The notes beneath the pieces were generated by a model. The model was given only the letters and a program-made list of their open reading frames with translations, had not been told where the DNA came from and did no database searches. From NCBI RefSeq assembly GCF_023053635.1, contig NC_086183.1, positions 1,929,501 to 1,993,500 of the forward strand: a stretch of DNA of 64,000 nucleotides, read 5' to 3'. Position numbers and translations under genes: made by a program. Shown here in pieces: positions 35,310-58,789 of this stretch (position 1 is its first letter; every line of letters starts with the position of its first letter). The DNA is from Elgaria multicarinata webbii. Its lineage: Eukaryota; Chordata; Lepidosauria; Squamata; Anguidae.

Positions 35310-36269
35310 CTGCTTGAACAGCAAAGCAGCACCACAGGAAAGGCCCAGGCCGCAGGTGCCCTGAGCAGGTTTTCCGCCTGTCCTGCTGGGGTTAAGGCAC
35401 GGTGGCACTGCAAAACCGTGTATGGCCGGCTCAAATCAGTGCTAAGGGCAACAGCCAACTCTCTCCTTGGAAGAACATTCCTCTCTGTGAAATAAACAGG
35501 TCTATTAAATATTTAATCTCTGGGTAAGGCTTTTCTTATTTCATTTGCAATAATCTTGCCAGGTCCAGATGGCACACTGGTGGCCCAGATAGCCATCAGT
35601 CGTCCTCTGAGCAGTAGGGAGAGCGCAAAGCTCTCGGATGCAAGAGGCGGGGGGCTGCAACTCAGCGGTGCCAGCCCCTCCACCCTCACCCCCACCCCCG
35701 TGACGAGCCCAGGATGAACCGCAGGCGGCCAAGGTGCGGCTGGAAAGAACACTTGCCCTGCACCATCGCCTACAAAGCGCCAGCAGGCAAAGACGGCTGA
35801 GCCAAGCAGCTGCGGCTTGGGGAGCATCAAAGTACCCAAAGGTGGCAGAAGACAAAATTGAGGAGACCAAAACCCACGTTCCTAGCTTCGGTGCCAAAAG
35901 CAGCAGCTCTCTGCTGCAATCTTCAGCCGCTGCCTCGCCTGTGCTCGATGCTGTGCCATGGAGCAGGATAGATGCAAGCTGGGGCACCCTGAAGCTTGGC
36001 CCCGGATTTTGTCAGCACCCCCTCTCCCAGAGGGCTGTCAGTTCATGGATATAACGTGGAACTGACTCCCTCCGTACCTCTGACCATGCAAAGACCGCCT
36101 CTGCATCCCTGTGGACAAACCGGCGTTAGATTCCATCCCACTTCCAGCTCTCGAGGAATCCACCGGCACTTTTGTTGAATGGACAAGAGGGCTGGTTGGC
36201 AAACAGCCGTTAGGCGCCCTCAGCCCCAAACTCTTTGTAGAAATCGGCATCAAGCAAGAGGTTTCTCTC

Positions 36270-36292
36270 TCCGTGTGTGTGTGTGTGTGTGT
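36270..36292. repeat. (GT)n microsatellite
   Basis: About 11 GT units. Confidence 0.85.
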
Positions 36293-37365
36293 GGATCCCG
36301 GCAACACTGGCTTCTAGAATGAAAGAAGAGCGGGTGGGGTAGGGGCGTAGACTCGCCACAAGGCCAGGAGACCTTCCCCGTCACCCCACTCCCAGGTCGC
36401 TCAGTTCCAAGCAGTCTCCTGCACAGAAGGGCACATCCATGAACCGAGGCAGGATATGCACAACCCTTCTCTAAGGACTTGAGTTTTATAAACCTCCTGC
36501 AGTTCCTCTCCATAGTAATATTGTCTCAGCTCCCCCTCTGCAATTGTCCTCTTATTTCATAAAGCTCACCTACCACCACCACCCCCTCCTCGAGATTTTA
36601 GTTGCCCTTTTCTCTAATTTCTCAAGTCCCGTTAAGTTTGGAGGCTCTTCCGGGCAGATTAATACTGTGTTTGCCAAGATTACTCAGCAAAGTGCCACGC
36701 ATGCTCAAGCCTCGCGCGGAAGAGTGGCAATGCGCACGTCGGAGCACATTTCGACGGTTAAAACAGCTTCACCTCCACTGACTCCTTACGAAAGCTATTG
36801 TCAGGCCAGCAGCACGATTACACTCGCCAGAGGGAGAAGTGGCTGGCCTCAGCCCGTGAGAGGGTTTGCAGCAGAGGCAAGAGCAGACATGCGCATGCCC
36901 CAGGGCCGCACTCTGCTGCCTCACTGCACCAGCAGTCAGGAGGCCTCCTGACTTCGAGGCAATGACCTTAAAACCTTAGGATTCAAGCCCAGCGCCCCGC
37001 TCAGCAGCCGGAAACGCTCTCCGCTCTTGCTGCTTGCTCCCACTATTCAACAAACCAGACTGAAAGCAGCTGGGAGTACAAAAATAAGATATTTTCCTTA
37101 TCATAGCAATTATCAAAGAAAAACAAACAGAACAAGAACAAAAGCAGTGGTAAAAAAAGATATCCAAAGCTCAGGGCCGGCCTGGCTGCCCCGCTCCTCA
37201 CGCGCTCTGCCCCAGCATCCTCCGGGACACCGCAAGGCCTCCTGGGAACACTACTCAGGCAGCACAGGGCGGGCGCCTGGGGTGTCAGAAATGTCTCCAG
37301 CAGCCCCCGCAATGCTTTGAGATGGTTGGCTTGCTTTCCCTGTGTGTGTCGTAAGTGCAGCTCCT

Positions 37366-49966
<12,601 letters not shown>

Positions 49967-50015
49967 TCAAAGAACGTCGGTGTCTCTCCTCAAATTATTC
50001 TTTTGGTTCTAAGCA

Positions 50016-51731
50016 CTGGAAATGAAAGCTTGGTTAGGTCTGGATCATCTGAGCAATTCCCAAGTTATCTCAAAACACCATGCAGCCTGAGTTCCTGTTC
50101 AGGGAAATAGGCAGGAGCAGGATGTACGCTTTAAAAATATATAAATAAAATTCCTAGAGAGCAAGCCGCTCATTTGAAATTTGGTCATACACAGACACTG
50201 GACTTTGGTATGTACAAAGTGCTCCACAAACACCATCTCTGTCACCTTCGTAAGAATCCTGAACGGTGGGCTGATGTGCTTTTCCTATATTGTAGATGCA
50301 GGGCTGAGAGCCAAAGGCTGCTTAGAGGCCTTATGGCAAAGGAAAGTGCGGGATGAGGCGCTTTCTAGCTCATTGTTCAGTCTCTTTGAGCGCAATCCTA
50401 TGGGATCCACCCTGGGTGCTTGTAAGCCTACAAACTCGGAGGCTTACGCAGAGGATACTCTAGCATTTTTTGCCCGTCTAGGGGAGGCTTTGAGGAGGGG
50501 GAAGGAAGGAGGCAGGGGCAGCCACGTCGTATGGCTTGTCACTCTGGTCTCCTCCCCTCTCTGGCCCCAGGAATGTCCCTTTCCCCCCTTTCTGTTTTCC
50601 AAGGGCGGAGAGGTGGCCTGTGTGGTTCTCTCTGCACCAACTATGAGGGGGAGGGGAGCGTGGTTTCTGGGCTCAAAGCTCAAAGCCCTGTCTCCAAGCC
50701 CGGAAAGCAAAACATCCTATGTCCCCAGATGCTATCTAGGGGACACAGGATTGCTCCCTCTGCCACTATGTTACATGAGCGCCTTCACACATCCATCATG
50801 CCCATAGCAAAGAGAGATGCACATGACACAGGGACTAACAGGTGAACCTCTTTGGTGTCCCCCTTTCTCACAGATGTGTGCGCCGGACTTTTGAAATATA
50901 AATGTTAAAATTTCTAGCATATGCCTAGGAACACTTGTTTGTGTTGCCTACAAGTGTTGTGTTGGTGCCTTGAGGTCAAAGCTCTGTCTGACAATTCCAC
51001 TTTGGCTCCCAGGAACCTCACTTTCTCCCCCTAAGCCCTAGTTCTTGCAGGGCAAGTTATGTGTCGGGTTGAACAAGAAGCAGTGATGTAACAGGTAAAT
51101 ATTGAGTTGGTGTTCAAACTTTACTGAGAAAGAATGCAACCGTGTTTGAAATGTGTAGACACCTGGCACTTTAATAAACCTTTTACTAATAATATTATTG
51201 TAGAAGATTACTTGGTTCCGCCCTTGCCTTTGGCTATTTTTTACTCCCCTATGGGTTTTTCCTTATTTTCGCACTCAATCTTTACTCAGCCATAAAGTAA
51301 ACTGAGTGACTGACTAACCTACTTCTCAAGAGTTCTTGTGAGAAAACAATGGGAGAAATGCTGTTGGTGGAAAATGAAGAAAGATCTATATGTACATTAC
51401 CTTGAGCTTTTTTGGAGGAAAGGTGCCAAATAATTAATATTTATTCTTATTCATTTCCAAACACTTTTATCCCACTTGACAATTTACAAGAAAATACCCC
51501 GAAGCAGCTTAAAATGCACAATGCAATACAAAAATCTCAACGGCAGTAACATTTTTGTACAAAAATGCTTAGTAGCAACACAACAAGATGCCCTCTTAAA
51601 AGGGTCTCCTCAAAGCACGATGGCAGAAAAGGTGTTTTGAGCGGAAGGAGCCAGGCAAGGAGGGACTTCCATGATTGTGCACCGCAGACCTGCCTGCCTG
51701 CCCCTGCGGAGGAAGAACCCGGCGCAGTTCC
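50016..51731 (-). other. TMEM39B intron 1, 3' part
   Basis: No repeat or exon identified with confidence. The intron continues through the MITE at 51740 to the donor at 52929. Confidence 0.55.
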
Positions 51732-51739
51732 TCCAACGG

Positions 51740-52053
51740 TAGGGTGACTATATGAAGAGGACAGGGCTCTTGTACCTTTAACAGTTGCATTGAAAAGGGA
51801 ATTTCAGCAGGTGTCATTTGTATATATGGAGAACCTGGTGAAATTTCCTCTTCATCACAACACTTAAAGCTGCAGGTGCCCTGCCCATTTTTAAATCTGG
51901 TCACAGTATAGCTCCTGCAGCTTTAACTGTTGTGATGAAGAGGAAATTTCACCAGGTGCAACATGCATACAAATGACACCTGCTGAAATTCCTTTTTCTA
52001 TGCAACTGTTAAAGATCCAGGAGCCCTGTCCTCCTTTTCATATGGTCACCCTA
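51740..52053. mobile_element. Palindromic hAT-type MITE, 314 bp
   Basis: Ends TAGGGTGACTATATGAAGAGG and CCTTTTCATATGGTCACCCTA; the two halves are inverted copies throughout. Perfect 8-bp duplication TCCAACGG (51732-51739, 52054-52061). It lies in TMEM39B intron 1, just downstream of the CpG island on the transcribed strand. Confidence 0.92.
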
Positions 52054-52454
52054 TCCAACGGGGACCTCAGCAAAACACTTGCCCTTATCATCCGAGGGCG
52101 CTTTGTAAGCCCCGCTGGATCCCTTTTCGTGAGTGCCAGATTTTGACCTTGTGCCTCGGGGCGTCCCCAAGTGGAGCCCCTCCCGGCCGTGGAGGAAGGG
52201 AAGCAGCAGCGCCAGCTGCGCCTGGGGACACCCACTCCGGGTGCAGGAGTCGCCCCCCTCTCTCTCTCTCTCTCGCCCGGCGGCTTCGGCGTCTCGCCCT
52301 TCCCTCTGGGCACAGTCCCGTCCCTTGGCCCCGCGTGGGCTCTTCGCCTCCGCACACTCCAGGGGAAGGCGAAGGGCCGCAGCGCAGAGCCAGAGCGCCG
52401 GATGCAAAAGGCCCCGCGCTCAGCCCAGGCAGGCAGCGCTGGGGAGGAGGCCCC

Positions 52455-52482
52455 CCCGCACGCACGCACGCACGCACGCGCC
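52455..52482. repeat. (CGCA)n microsatellite in the CpG island
   Basis: CCGCACGCACGCACGCACGCACGCG, seven units. Confidence 0.9.
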
Positions 52483-52544
52483 CCGCCGGCCTTAGGAGAG
52501 CCGCCGCCCCTCGGGGGAGCCCCGTCTCCCCCCCCCTGCTGCCC

Positions 52545-52655
52545 CTCCAGGTATCCTGGGCTGCAACTCCCAGCATCCCCGGCCACTGGCCACAGGGGCT
52601 GAGGATGATGGGAACGGAAGCCCAAAACGTCTGGAGAGCAGCAGGTGGGGGCGGG
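52545..52655. mobile_element. CATCTGGAGGGC-family copy in the CpG island
   Basis: GCTGCAACTCCCAGCATCCCC and GATGATGGGAACGGAAGCCC with AAAACGTCTGGAGAGCAGCAGG. The copy sits inside the TMEM39B CpG island. Confidence 0.6.
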
Positions 52656-52929
52656 GCGCACCAGCGGTCCTCCGAGCAACCGTAAAGAAAGAAGGCGCGA
52701 GGCCGGGGCGGACGGGTGGCGGGGGAAGGGGGCGCCCCGGGCCGCCAACAGAAGCGGAAGACGGGCCGGAGCGAGGCCCGGGGTGGGGGGGAGGGGGGAG
52801 CGAAGGCCGCGGGCGGTGGGGGGGTTCGCGGGCGGATCTCCGAGGGCTAGGCGGGGGGTGGAAGGTCCACGGAGAGGGAGGGGGCACACGCGGAAGCCCC
52901 GGGCCCGGCCCGGCCCTCGTTCTCCTCAC

Positions 52930-53010
52930 CCATCTCCGGCAGGCAGAGCTCGGCGTCAGGCGGCGGCGGCGGCGGCGGCTCCGTAAGCCGCGGGGAACAA
53001 GATGGCGGGC
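52930..53010 (-). promoter_or_regulatory. TMEM39B: TMEM39B promoter core and probable noncoding exon 1
   Basis: A strong minus-strand donor, GATGG|GTGAGGAG, ends at 52930 in the middle of a CpG island, 2.9 kb upstream of the next exon. This is the expected position of a short noncoding first exon. A YY1-type motif (AACAAGATGGCGG, plus strand) lies at 52996-53008, close to the presumed start site. The exact transcription start cannot be read from sequence. Confidence 0.6.
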
Positions 53011-53267
53011 GGGGCCTCGCGCTCGGGGGAGGCGGCCACGGCGGCCGCTCGAGGACAAAAGGCCTGGCGGCGCGCAGCGCCTTCGCGCGGGGCGGGGCGG
53101 GCTGCACGTGGGAACGCTCTGGGCCCGCCTGGCCTCCAGGCGGAGGCAGGCGCCGTCTTCCCGCCCATGGGGGCCCCGAGAGGATGGGGCCGGGAAGCCG
53201 CCTCGCCCTGAGCCGGAGCCCCGCGTGGCCCTCGCTGCCCAGCATCGTCGGCACAGCAATGCGGCCG

Positions 53268-53320
53268 GAACGCGAGCCGCCCAGAGAGCTTCGGCTGCGG
53301 GGCGGCCTAGGAATGGAACA
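53268..53320 (+). mobile_element. LINE-tail remnant in the CpG island
   Basis: GAGCCGCCCAGAGAGCTTCGGCTGCGGGGCGGCC is the GCCCAGAGAGCTTCGGC motif, GC-shifted. Confidence 0.55.
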
Positions 53321-53560
53321 AGCCAACCAACCTGCCGCCTTCTGCAGGCTCCCGGGCCCTTCCCCAGCAGTCGGGGACTGCGCTGCCCGCTAGGCCCCGC
53401 CGCCCGTGGCAAAACCTCCGGAGTCGCCAGGCTGTGAGGAAGGGGCCGAAGGGGAGGGGGCGCTCCGTGGCAGAGCAGCCGCTTGGCCCGCAGAAGGGGC
53501 GGGGGCGGGCTTGGGCTTGAGGCCGGGCAGCCTCTCCCAACGGGCTGCGAGAACTGCCTG

Positions 53561-54114
53561 GAGCCCTGCAAAGCCACCGCTGCCAGTCCGTGTGGACAAG
53601 CTTGGGTTTGATGCACCAGGAGTCAGCCGCTTCCTATGAAGCCCGCAAGCAGCCAGAGGAAGGGGGGTCAGTTTCCCCCTCCGAAGTCGGTGTGCTTCTA
53701 AGATACACTGCCTCCAGAACGTGCAGGATCCATTCCGTGGTCAGGAGTAACAGCCCTCGATGGCGTGTGAAGCTGTGTCCCTTAGGAGTCCTTCGTACTT
53801 TGAAAGGCCTTTTTAATATTAACATCCCCAGATTGTTAGGGCTTGGGAGAGCGCAGGGGGGCAACAGCAAAGGGGAATGGTGCATTTCCCCTACTGGCCT
53901 GCCCACCCCTCTGTTGTCGGCCTCCATAGTGAACATCCACCACTTCACTCTTAACACTGACACTTGTATAGACGTTTTCACAACTCACTTCCAATAATGG
54001 CTATCCCAATGAAGATATTTTACATACTCCACAACTTTTCACCCCTTGAATAATTTCTCACCCCATTTTACGCCCTGCCACTTTTCCAGTCTATTTTATA
54101 CACTGCAGGTGGGA
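53561..54114. other. Unassigned upstream of the TMEM39B promoter
   Basis: Transition from the CpG island to AT-rich sequence. Nothing recognised. Confidence 0.5.
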
Positions 54115-54645
54115 ATCCTATGCCTGCAGAGACAGAAAAAAGTCCCATAACTCTCAGACTACTAAGGAGGGCCCTTTCAGTGATGGCACCTCTGTTGTGG
54201 AATGCCATCCTCAGAGGAGTTGGCTTGCCGTTTACACAACTGTATTTTTCATTTATTCATTATATTTATATCCTGCGTTTTCTCCAAGGCAGACATGAGC
54301 CTCCTCTTTATTTTGTTATCCTCAGAGCCCTGTGAGGTAGTTTACAGTCAGTAATTGGCTCAAAGTCATCCAGTGAGCTCCATGGCCAAGTGGAGACTAG
54401 AAACAAGGCCCAGTCCAGCACTGTAATCACTAGACCATACTGCCACCTGTAAAGACTTTATTTTCCCAAGTCTTTCTGTTTATTTAAAAATGTATTTTAG
54501 TGCTTTTAGACCTTGGACACTATGATTTATTTTGATGCTTTTTAAACTGTTTAATATTTTTAAAATATATTTTATGATTTAAATGTTCTCTGTACACCAC
54601 CCAGATAACTTGCTAATGGGTAGTATAAAATGTTTAATAAAAAAT
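54115..54645 (+). mobile_element. L2-like LINE 3' end with a SINE inside
   Basis: The ORF2 C-terminal remnant (LLRRALSVMAPLLWNAILRGVG, 54160-54240) and the 3' UTR (54455-54645, ending TATAAAATGTTTAATAAAAA) are separated by a minus-strand SINE. Confidence 0.7.
54246..54450 (-). mobile_element. tRNA-derived SINE inserted in the L2-like copy
   Basis: Minus-strand copy. The 3' part is at the left (ATTATATTTATATCCTGCGTTTTCTCCAAGG), with the conserved CCCTGTGAGGTAG block, and the tRNA-related head at the right (TGTAATCACTAGACC). Diverged. Confidence 0.7.
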
Positions 54646-55669
54646 AGAGGGTAGCAGGCTCCTTAGGCTCAGTACTTCATTTCTAAAATGAGACCTTGAG
54701 GCTCAGGACTGGAAGCCATCATGCCTTCAACAGCAGGAGCCCTGAGGCCAAATTTATGCTTAGAAAATAAATTCTGCATGTAGTTAGAAGCATTGCATTG
54801 CATTTTCCAGAGCTGAACATTGCTATTCAAAATGTTTTAGGCTGATCCATGGCACAAAATAAACCATCTTCACCTATCTTTTAGGAACTTGTTTTGAGGA
54901 CTGCTCTCTTGCCAGATCATTTGGATTTACTTTGGCCAAGAATTTCAAGCCAAAGTTTATCTGATAATTAGGACTCAGTGAACCAGTCAGGATGCAACTT
55001 CTGTTGTTTCCCCACAAACTTATCCTTGAAGACAGCCAAAAGGTTCAAGGAGATAACACTTTCAAAGCTGTAACTACATTTTCAAGAGCACATCACAGGA
55101 ATTTTTAAATACGTAACACCAAACACACACAAAACCACCACCACTAAACCACACCTGCATTAAAACCACATGTTTAAAGTGTGGCTATTACTATAACTCA
55201 AAATAGTGTTTTCTTTTTAGTAGTGGGAAGGGAAGAGAAATTATGATGCTCAGTTTCTATGCTCCCTGTGTAACTTTCCACTTCCTTTGTTGTTTAAGAA
55301 GCTGTGGTTTTAGACCTTCAGGTTGTAAAGAAAAGAGAGCAAATGGAAGCAGTGAGCACTAAAGGCTTAATGAAGAAAAGCTTTGGGCAGAGGATTCTGC
55401 CCCTATCTCATCACTTCCAGGATAGCTTGTATGAAAATAATGACATTAATTTTGGACAATAAGGCAGTTGTTATAATTAAGCCTACACATCATATATAGC
55501 AACTTCTACAAACCCAAGAGATTCAAGTGTTCATATTATTTCTTAGATCTTCCAACATTAGGATGGTTTTGGTCTCTCTTCTGATCCATTCAAAGTTGAA
55601 TTATGAAGTTCAGATGAAGTTCTTAAATATGCTCAAACTCATTAAATGAGCAACATGAATTCATTTTTT

Positions 55670-56203
55670 TTTAAAAAAAGGAGTACCTTTATTAAAATGT
55701 ACTCAAAAATACAGCACACTAAATTATAATGGTCCATTCTCTGTTTACAAACAAGACTTCCAGAAAACCAGTGTGATCACTTAAAGTGAGAAGTGCACAT
55801 AGTAATCATGTTACTTTTGAGCCTCATATACACTAGCATATTTGCTGGCAACGTAGCTTATGCAAACTTGTGTCATAGAATCATAGAATAGAGAGTTGGA
55901 AGAGGCCTATAAAGCCATCGAGTCCAACCCCCTGCTCAATGCAGGAATCACGTGTCACGTGCTCTGGATTCACTAGCACTTCTAGTTTTCTGTTTAGTCC
56001 AAGAACTGTTTTAAGCAGGCTGAATTGAAAGAACACTGGACACAGAACCAAACCTGGGTTAAAAAAAAAAAGAACCTTTGAAGACCCTGTCTGTACAAAT
56101 GTAGTTCACAGAGATTGGCAGTTCTCCAGAGAGCACTTCTTGGTAAGAATATGCCCCTCATAAAGTTGCCTCCAAGTCATCTTCTTGGATTTGAAGATTC
56201 CAC
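55670..56203 (-). other. Candidate distal terminal exon between KHDRBS1 and TMEM39B
   Basis: Minus-strand acceptor with a long pyrimidine tract (CTTTTCTTCCAATAG|GTGG) at 56204, followed about 510 nt later by a canonical AATAAA (55693-55688) and T-rich sequence. Acceptor plus poly(A) signal with no donor between is the structure of a terminal exon. It lies 5.4 kb downstream of the main KHDRBS1 poly(A) site. A CR1/SINE tail (55871-55950) lies inside it. No protein is encoded. Confidence 0.35.
55871..55950 (-). mobile_element. CR1 or CR1-tailed SINE 3' end
   Basis: TCATAGAATCATAGAATAG followed by AGTTGGAAGAGGCC and GAGTCCAACCCCCTGCTCAATGCAGG: the CR1 3' tail on the minus strand, about 80 bp. 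Confidence 0.75.
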
Positions 56204-57148
56204 CTATTGGAAGAAAAGAGAAAGTTATTGAAAGATAGGAAGTAATCAGCAATTATGCTGGAAAAGTTGTATGCCCATGGTTCTTAGATGACTCTAGGTG
56301 CCCCCCTCCTAGATGAAAATAGTGGGCAATGCCGTTCCTTAGCTGAAAAAGTAAGAGATTTTCAAAGGAGCCTGCTTCCATGCATGAATGTGATGTTCTC
56401 TTGAGGCTGCAGACCTACATCAAAAGCAGAGTTATTTTGGAAGTCTTTCACTACGCAAGAACTGTTTGCTTGGTTTATCCTAATGGTATACTTAACAGTT
56501 TTCTGGATACAGTAATTCCCCCCACCCTTGTAATAGAAACCTTGGTCTAGCTGATTTGGGCCAGCATTCTAGCAGTTCAGGCTACTCTGAAATGTGCTGA
56601 CTAACCCACTGCTGCTCTCCTTTAAACATTTTAACCTAGTAGATGTAACTCGTACCTTCCAAGCTTGTAGTGCTGCCACAATCACACTGCTTTACTTTGG
56701 GGTCTGAGGGAAGCAGCAAGCAAGTCCTAACTAGATACAACAGGAGTCTCTAACCATTTTGGACAAAATATACCCATTTTGGTATATTTTGGAATTTGAG
56801 ATACTGCTGTGGCCACCACCACAAAATGTCTTAACCATTTTGTGTCTATGGATCTTAGGCTACGACTTAGTAAAAGCATTTGATTCATGTCTATTGGACA
56901 CTGCAATGTTGTCTAATTCAGCTAATTGCTAGCAGGTAATGCTTCTTTTAAACATTTATTTTGGCAATGTCCAGTAGTTCCTTCTTTTTGTGGTGAAGTT
57001 ATTACACAGTATTTTTTTTTGTACTGGAATGGTTTTTAATATTCATTGATGCACATACTCTTTTAAATTATTTACCTGCTTGAAAGAAATTAAGAAAGGA
57101 TCAGCATAAATGGATTCTCTGCACCCTTTTGACAGCCGAAAGACTAAT
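56204..57148. other. Unassigned sequence
   Basis: AT-rich, no exon or element recognised. Confidence 0.5.
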
Positions 57149-57156
57149 ATTACAAC

Positions 57157-57874
57157 TAGGGCAGTGCTCCGCTTCGGACCGTAGAAGCAATAGCAAGGTA
57201 GCCTGATTCGCCTCCGACAAAGGCAGAGATGAAGCAGGTCAGGGGGGCTGCAGATCGAGGTGAAGAGGATCCTTCGCCTCGATCAAGCTCCGAAAAAAAG
57301 GTAAGTGGGGGCTTACCTGGCGCTGCTGCAGTCCATGTGGCGACAGCGGCAGAGCCAGGTAAGGGGGCAGGGGGGCAGGGTCTTACCTGAGTCCGTCGCA
57401 TTCCGGCAGCGGCTTCACCTGAGCCCGAGGACTCAAACCGGGAGACCAGGCCGGCCCGGTCTTCCGATTTGAGTCCTCGGGCTCAGATGAAGCCGCTGCT
57501 GGAACGTGACAGATGCAGGTAAGGGGGGAGGGCCTTACCTGGTGATGGAGCCACCACCGCAGTCTATGCAGTGACGGTGGTGGAGCCAGGTAAGGGGGCA
57601 GGGGGGCAGGGTCTTGGTCCGTCGTGTTCTGGCAGCGTGGCCTGGTCTTCCGGTTTGAGTCCTCTGGCTCAGTTGAAGCAGCCGCCGGACCACAACGGAC
57701 ACAGGTAAGGGGGGATGAGGGAGGGGGGCCTTACCTGCTGCTGCGGAGCTCCGATTCGGATCCGGAGCTCCGCAGTGGAGTGGAGCGGACCATAGGTGGA
57801 TCGACGCGGGGTGGAGCGGACCCGATCCGGAATTTGCGGATCGGATCAGGGAGGTGTGTCCGTGCACAGCTCTA
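57157..57874. mobile_element. hAT-type element, 718 bp, same family, GC-rich
   Basis: Flanked by a perfect 8-bp duplication ATTACAAC (57149-57156, 57875-57882). Ends TAGGGCAGTGC and GTGCACAGCTCTA resemble those of the 21423 element, and the right subterminal part matches that element's left end inverted. The interior has two copies of a unit of about 222 bp and a 68-bp palindrome (57419-57486), and carries nine AG|GTAAG motifs on both strands. Confidence 0.88.
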
Positions 57875-57882
57875 ATTACAAC

Positions 57883-58534
57883 AGTGGAAGGATGAACACT
57901 CACCTCCTATAATGCAATGGATTGCGTTACAACACTTCCAATATTTGAAAGGGGGGCATATATATATATCACCTTCAAATGGATACTTGAGGTTCACTTT
58001 TGCTGCAGCCATGTATAACTGCTAGAAAGTTGTACGCTTCACACTAATCCGTGTATGCACGTTAAAATAATTAAAACATTTTGGATGACTACAGGCACCA
58101 GTTGAGGACCCGAGATGATTATTCTAAAGCCACTAGAGGGAGCTCTTCCATTACACATTGACAGTTCAAACTTAACAGCCAATTCCTTGGTAGTTTAACC
58201 CAGGAATTGCCCAGGGGTGGGTGGGTGGAGTGTTTATTCCCAGTCACTTGCCACTTCTGCTTTCTATTAGCAACCCAGGAACACACCATTTCAGGGTTGT
58301 TCTGTGACATGAATCCCGAAACTGGGTTGTTTAGGAGTTAAACTCAAGTCGTGGCTTGTTTTTAGGTAAATTCTGGGTTGTTTTAACCCCTAAGCCATCT
58401 AGAGTTTCTAAGTTCAGGCATCACCAAACAACGTAGGAGTGGGGTGTTCCTGACTTGTTATTAGAAAAGAAACTAACTGTGTGCTCACAAACAACCCGTA
58501 GTTAACAAAACATGAGTAGTTTGCGAAAACTGAG
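57883..58534. other. Possible decayed palindromic repeat
   Basis: Scattered AACCCAGGAATT / AACTGGGTTGTT / AAACAACCCGTAGTTAAC motifs in both orientations between 58180 and 58510 suggest an old palindromic MITE. Borders not resolved. Confidence 0.35.
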
Positions 58535-58750
58535 TCTTACTATTATTATTATTATTATTATTATTTATTTATATAGCACCATCAATGTACATGGTGCTGT
58601 ACAGATAACACAGTAAATAGCAAGACCCTGCCGCATAGGCTTACAATCTAATAAGTTGTAGTAAACAATAAAGAGGGAAGGAGAATGCAAACAGGCACAG
58701 GGAAGTGTAAACAGGCACCGGGTAGGGAGAAGCTAACAGTATAGAGTCAG
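58535..58750 (-). mobile_element. L2-like LINE 3' end
   Basis: Reverse of the block at 4560-4747: ATATAGCACCATCAATGTACATGGTGCTGTAC, GCAAGACCCTGCCGCATAGGC, AAACAGGCACAGGG. Confidence 0.8.
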
Positions 58751-58789
58751 TATACGGTAATAGGTTATGGAAGGGACCACCTAGATAAC

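Larger units (their letters stand above)
32729..37365. other. Intergenic sequence and TMEM39B 3' UTR
   Basis: The right-hand few hundred bases should be TMEM39B 3' UTR. A moderately CpG-rich patch occurs at about 35600-36000, without splice or coding signals. No KPNA6 coding exon was recognised on the minus strand. Confidence 0.5.
52100..53560. promoter_or_regulatory. CpG island over the TMEM39B promoter
   Basis: About 1.4 kb of very GC-rich, CpG-dense sequence with a GCG/CGG trinucleotide run near 52962-52980 and many GGGCGG boxes. Long reading frames exist on both strands here, but they are low-complexity Pro/Arg/Ala/Gly products of GC bias, not genes. Confidence 0.8.

Noticed and set aside
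35600-36000. A third CpG island/promoter
   Set aside because: CpG density is only moderate and there is no donor, core-promoter motif or adjacent exon.
52492-53616. A 374-codon open frame on the minus strand across the CpG island (and a 283-codon one at 52038-52889)
   Set aside because: Low-complexity Pro/Arg/Ser/Ala translation typical of GC-rich DNA. Long frames exist on both strands, and there is no motif or splice logic.
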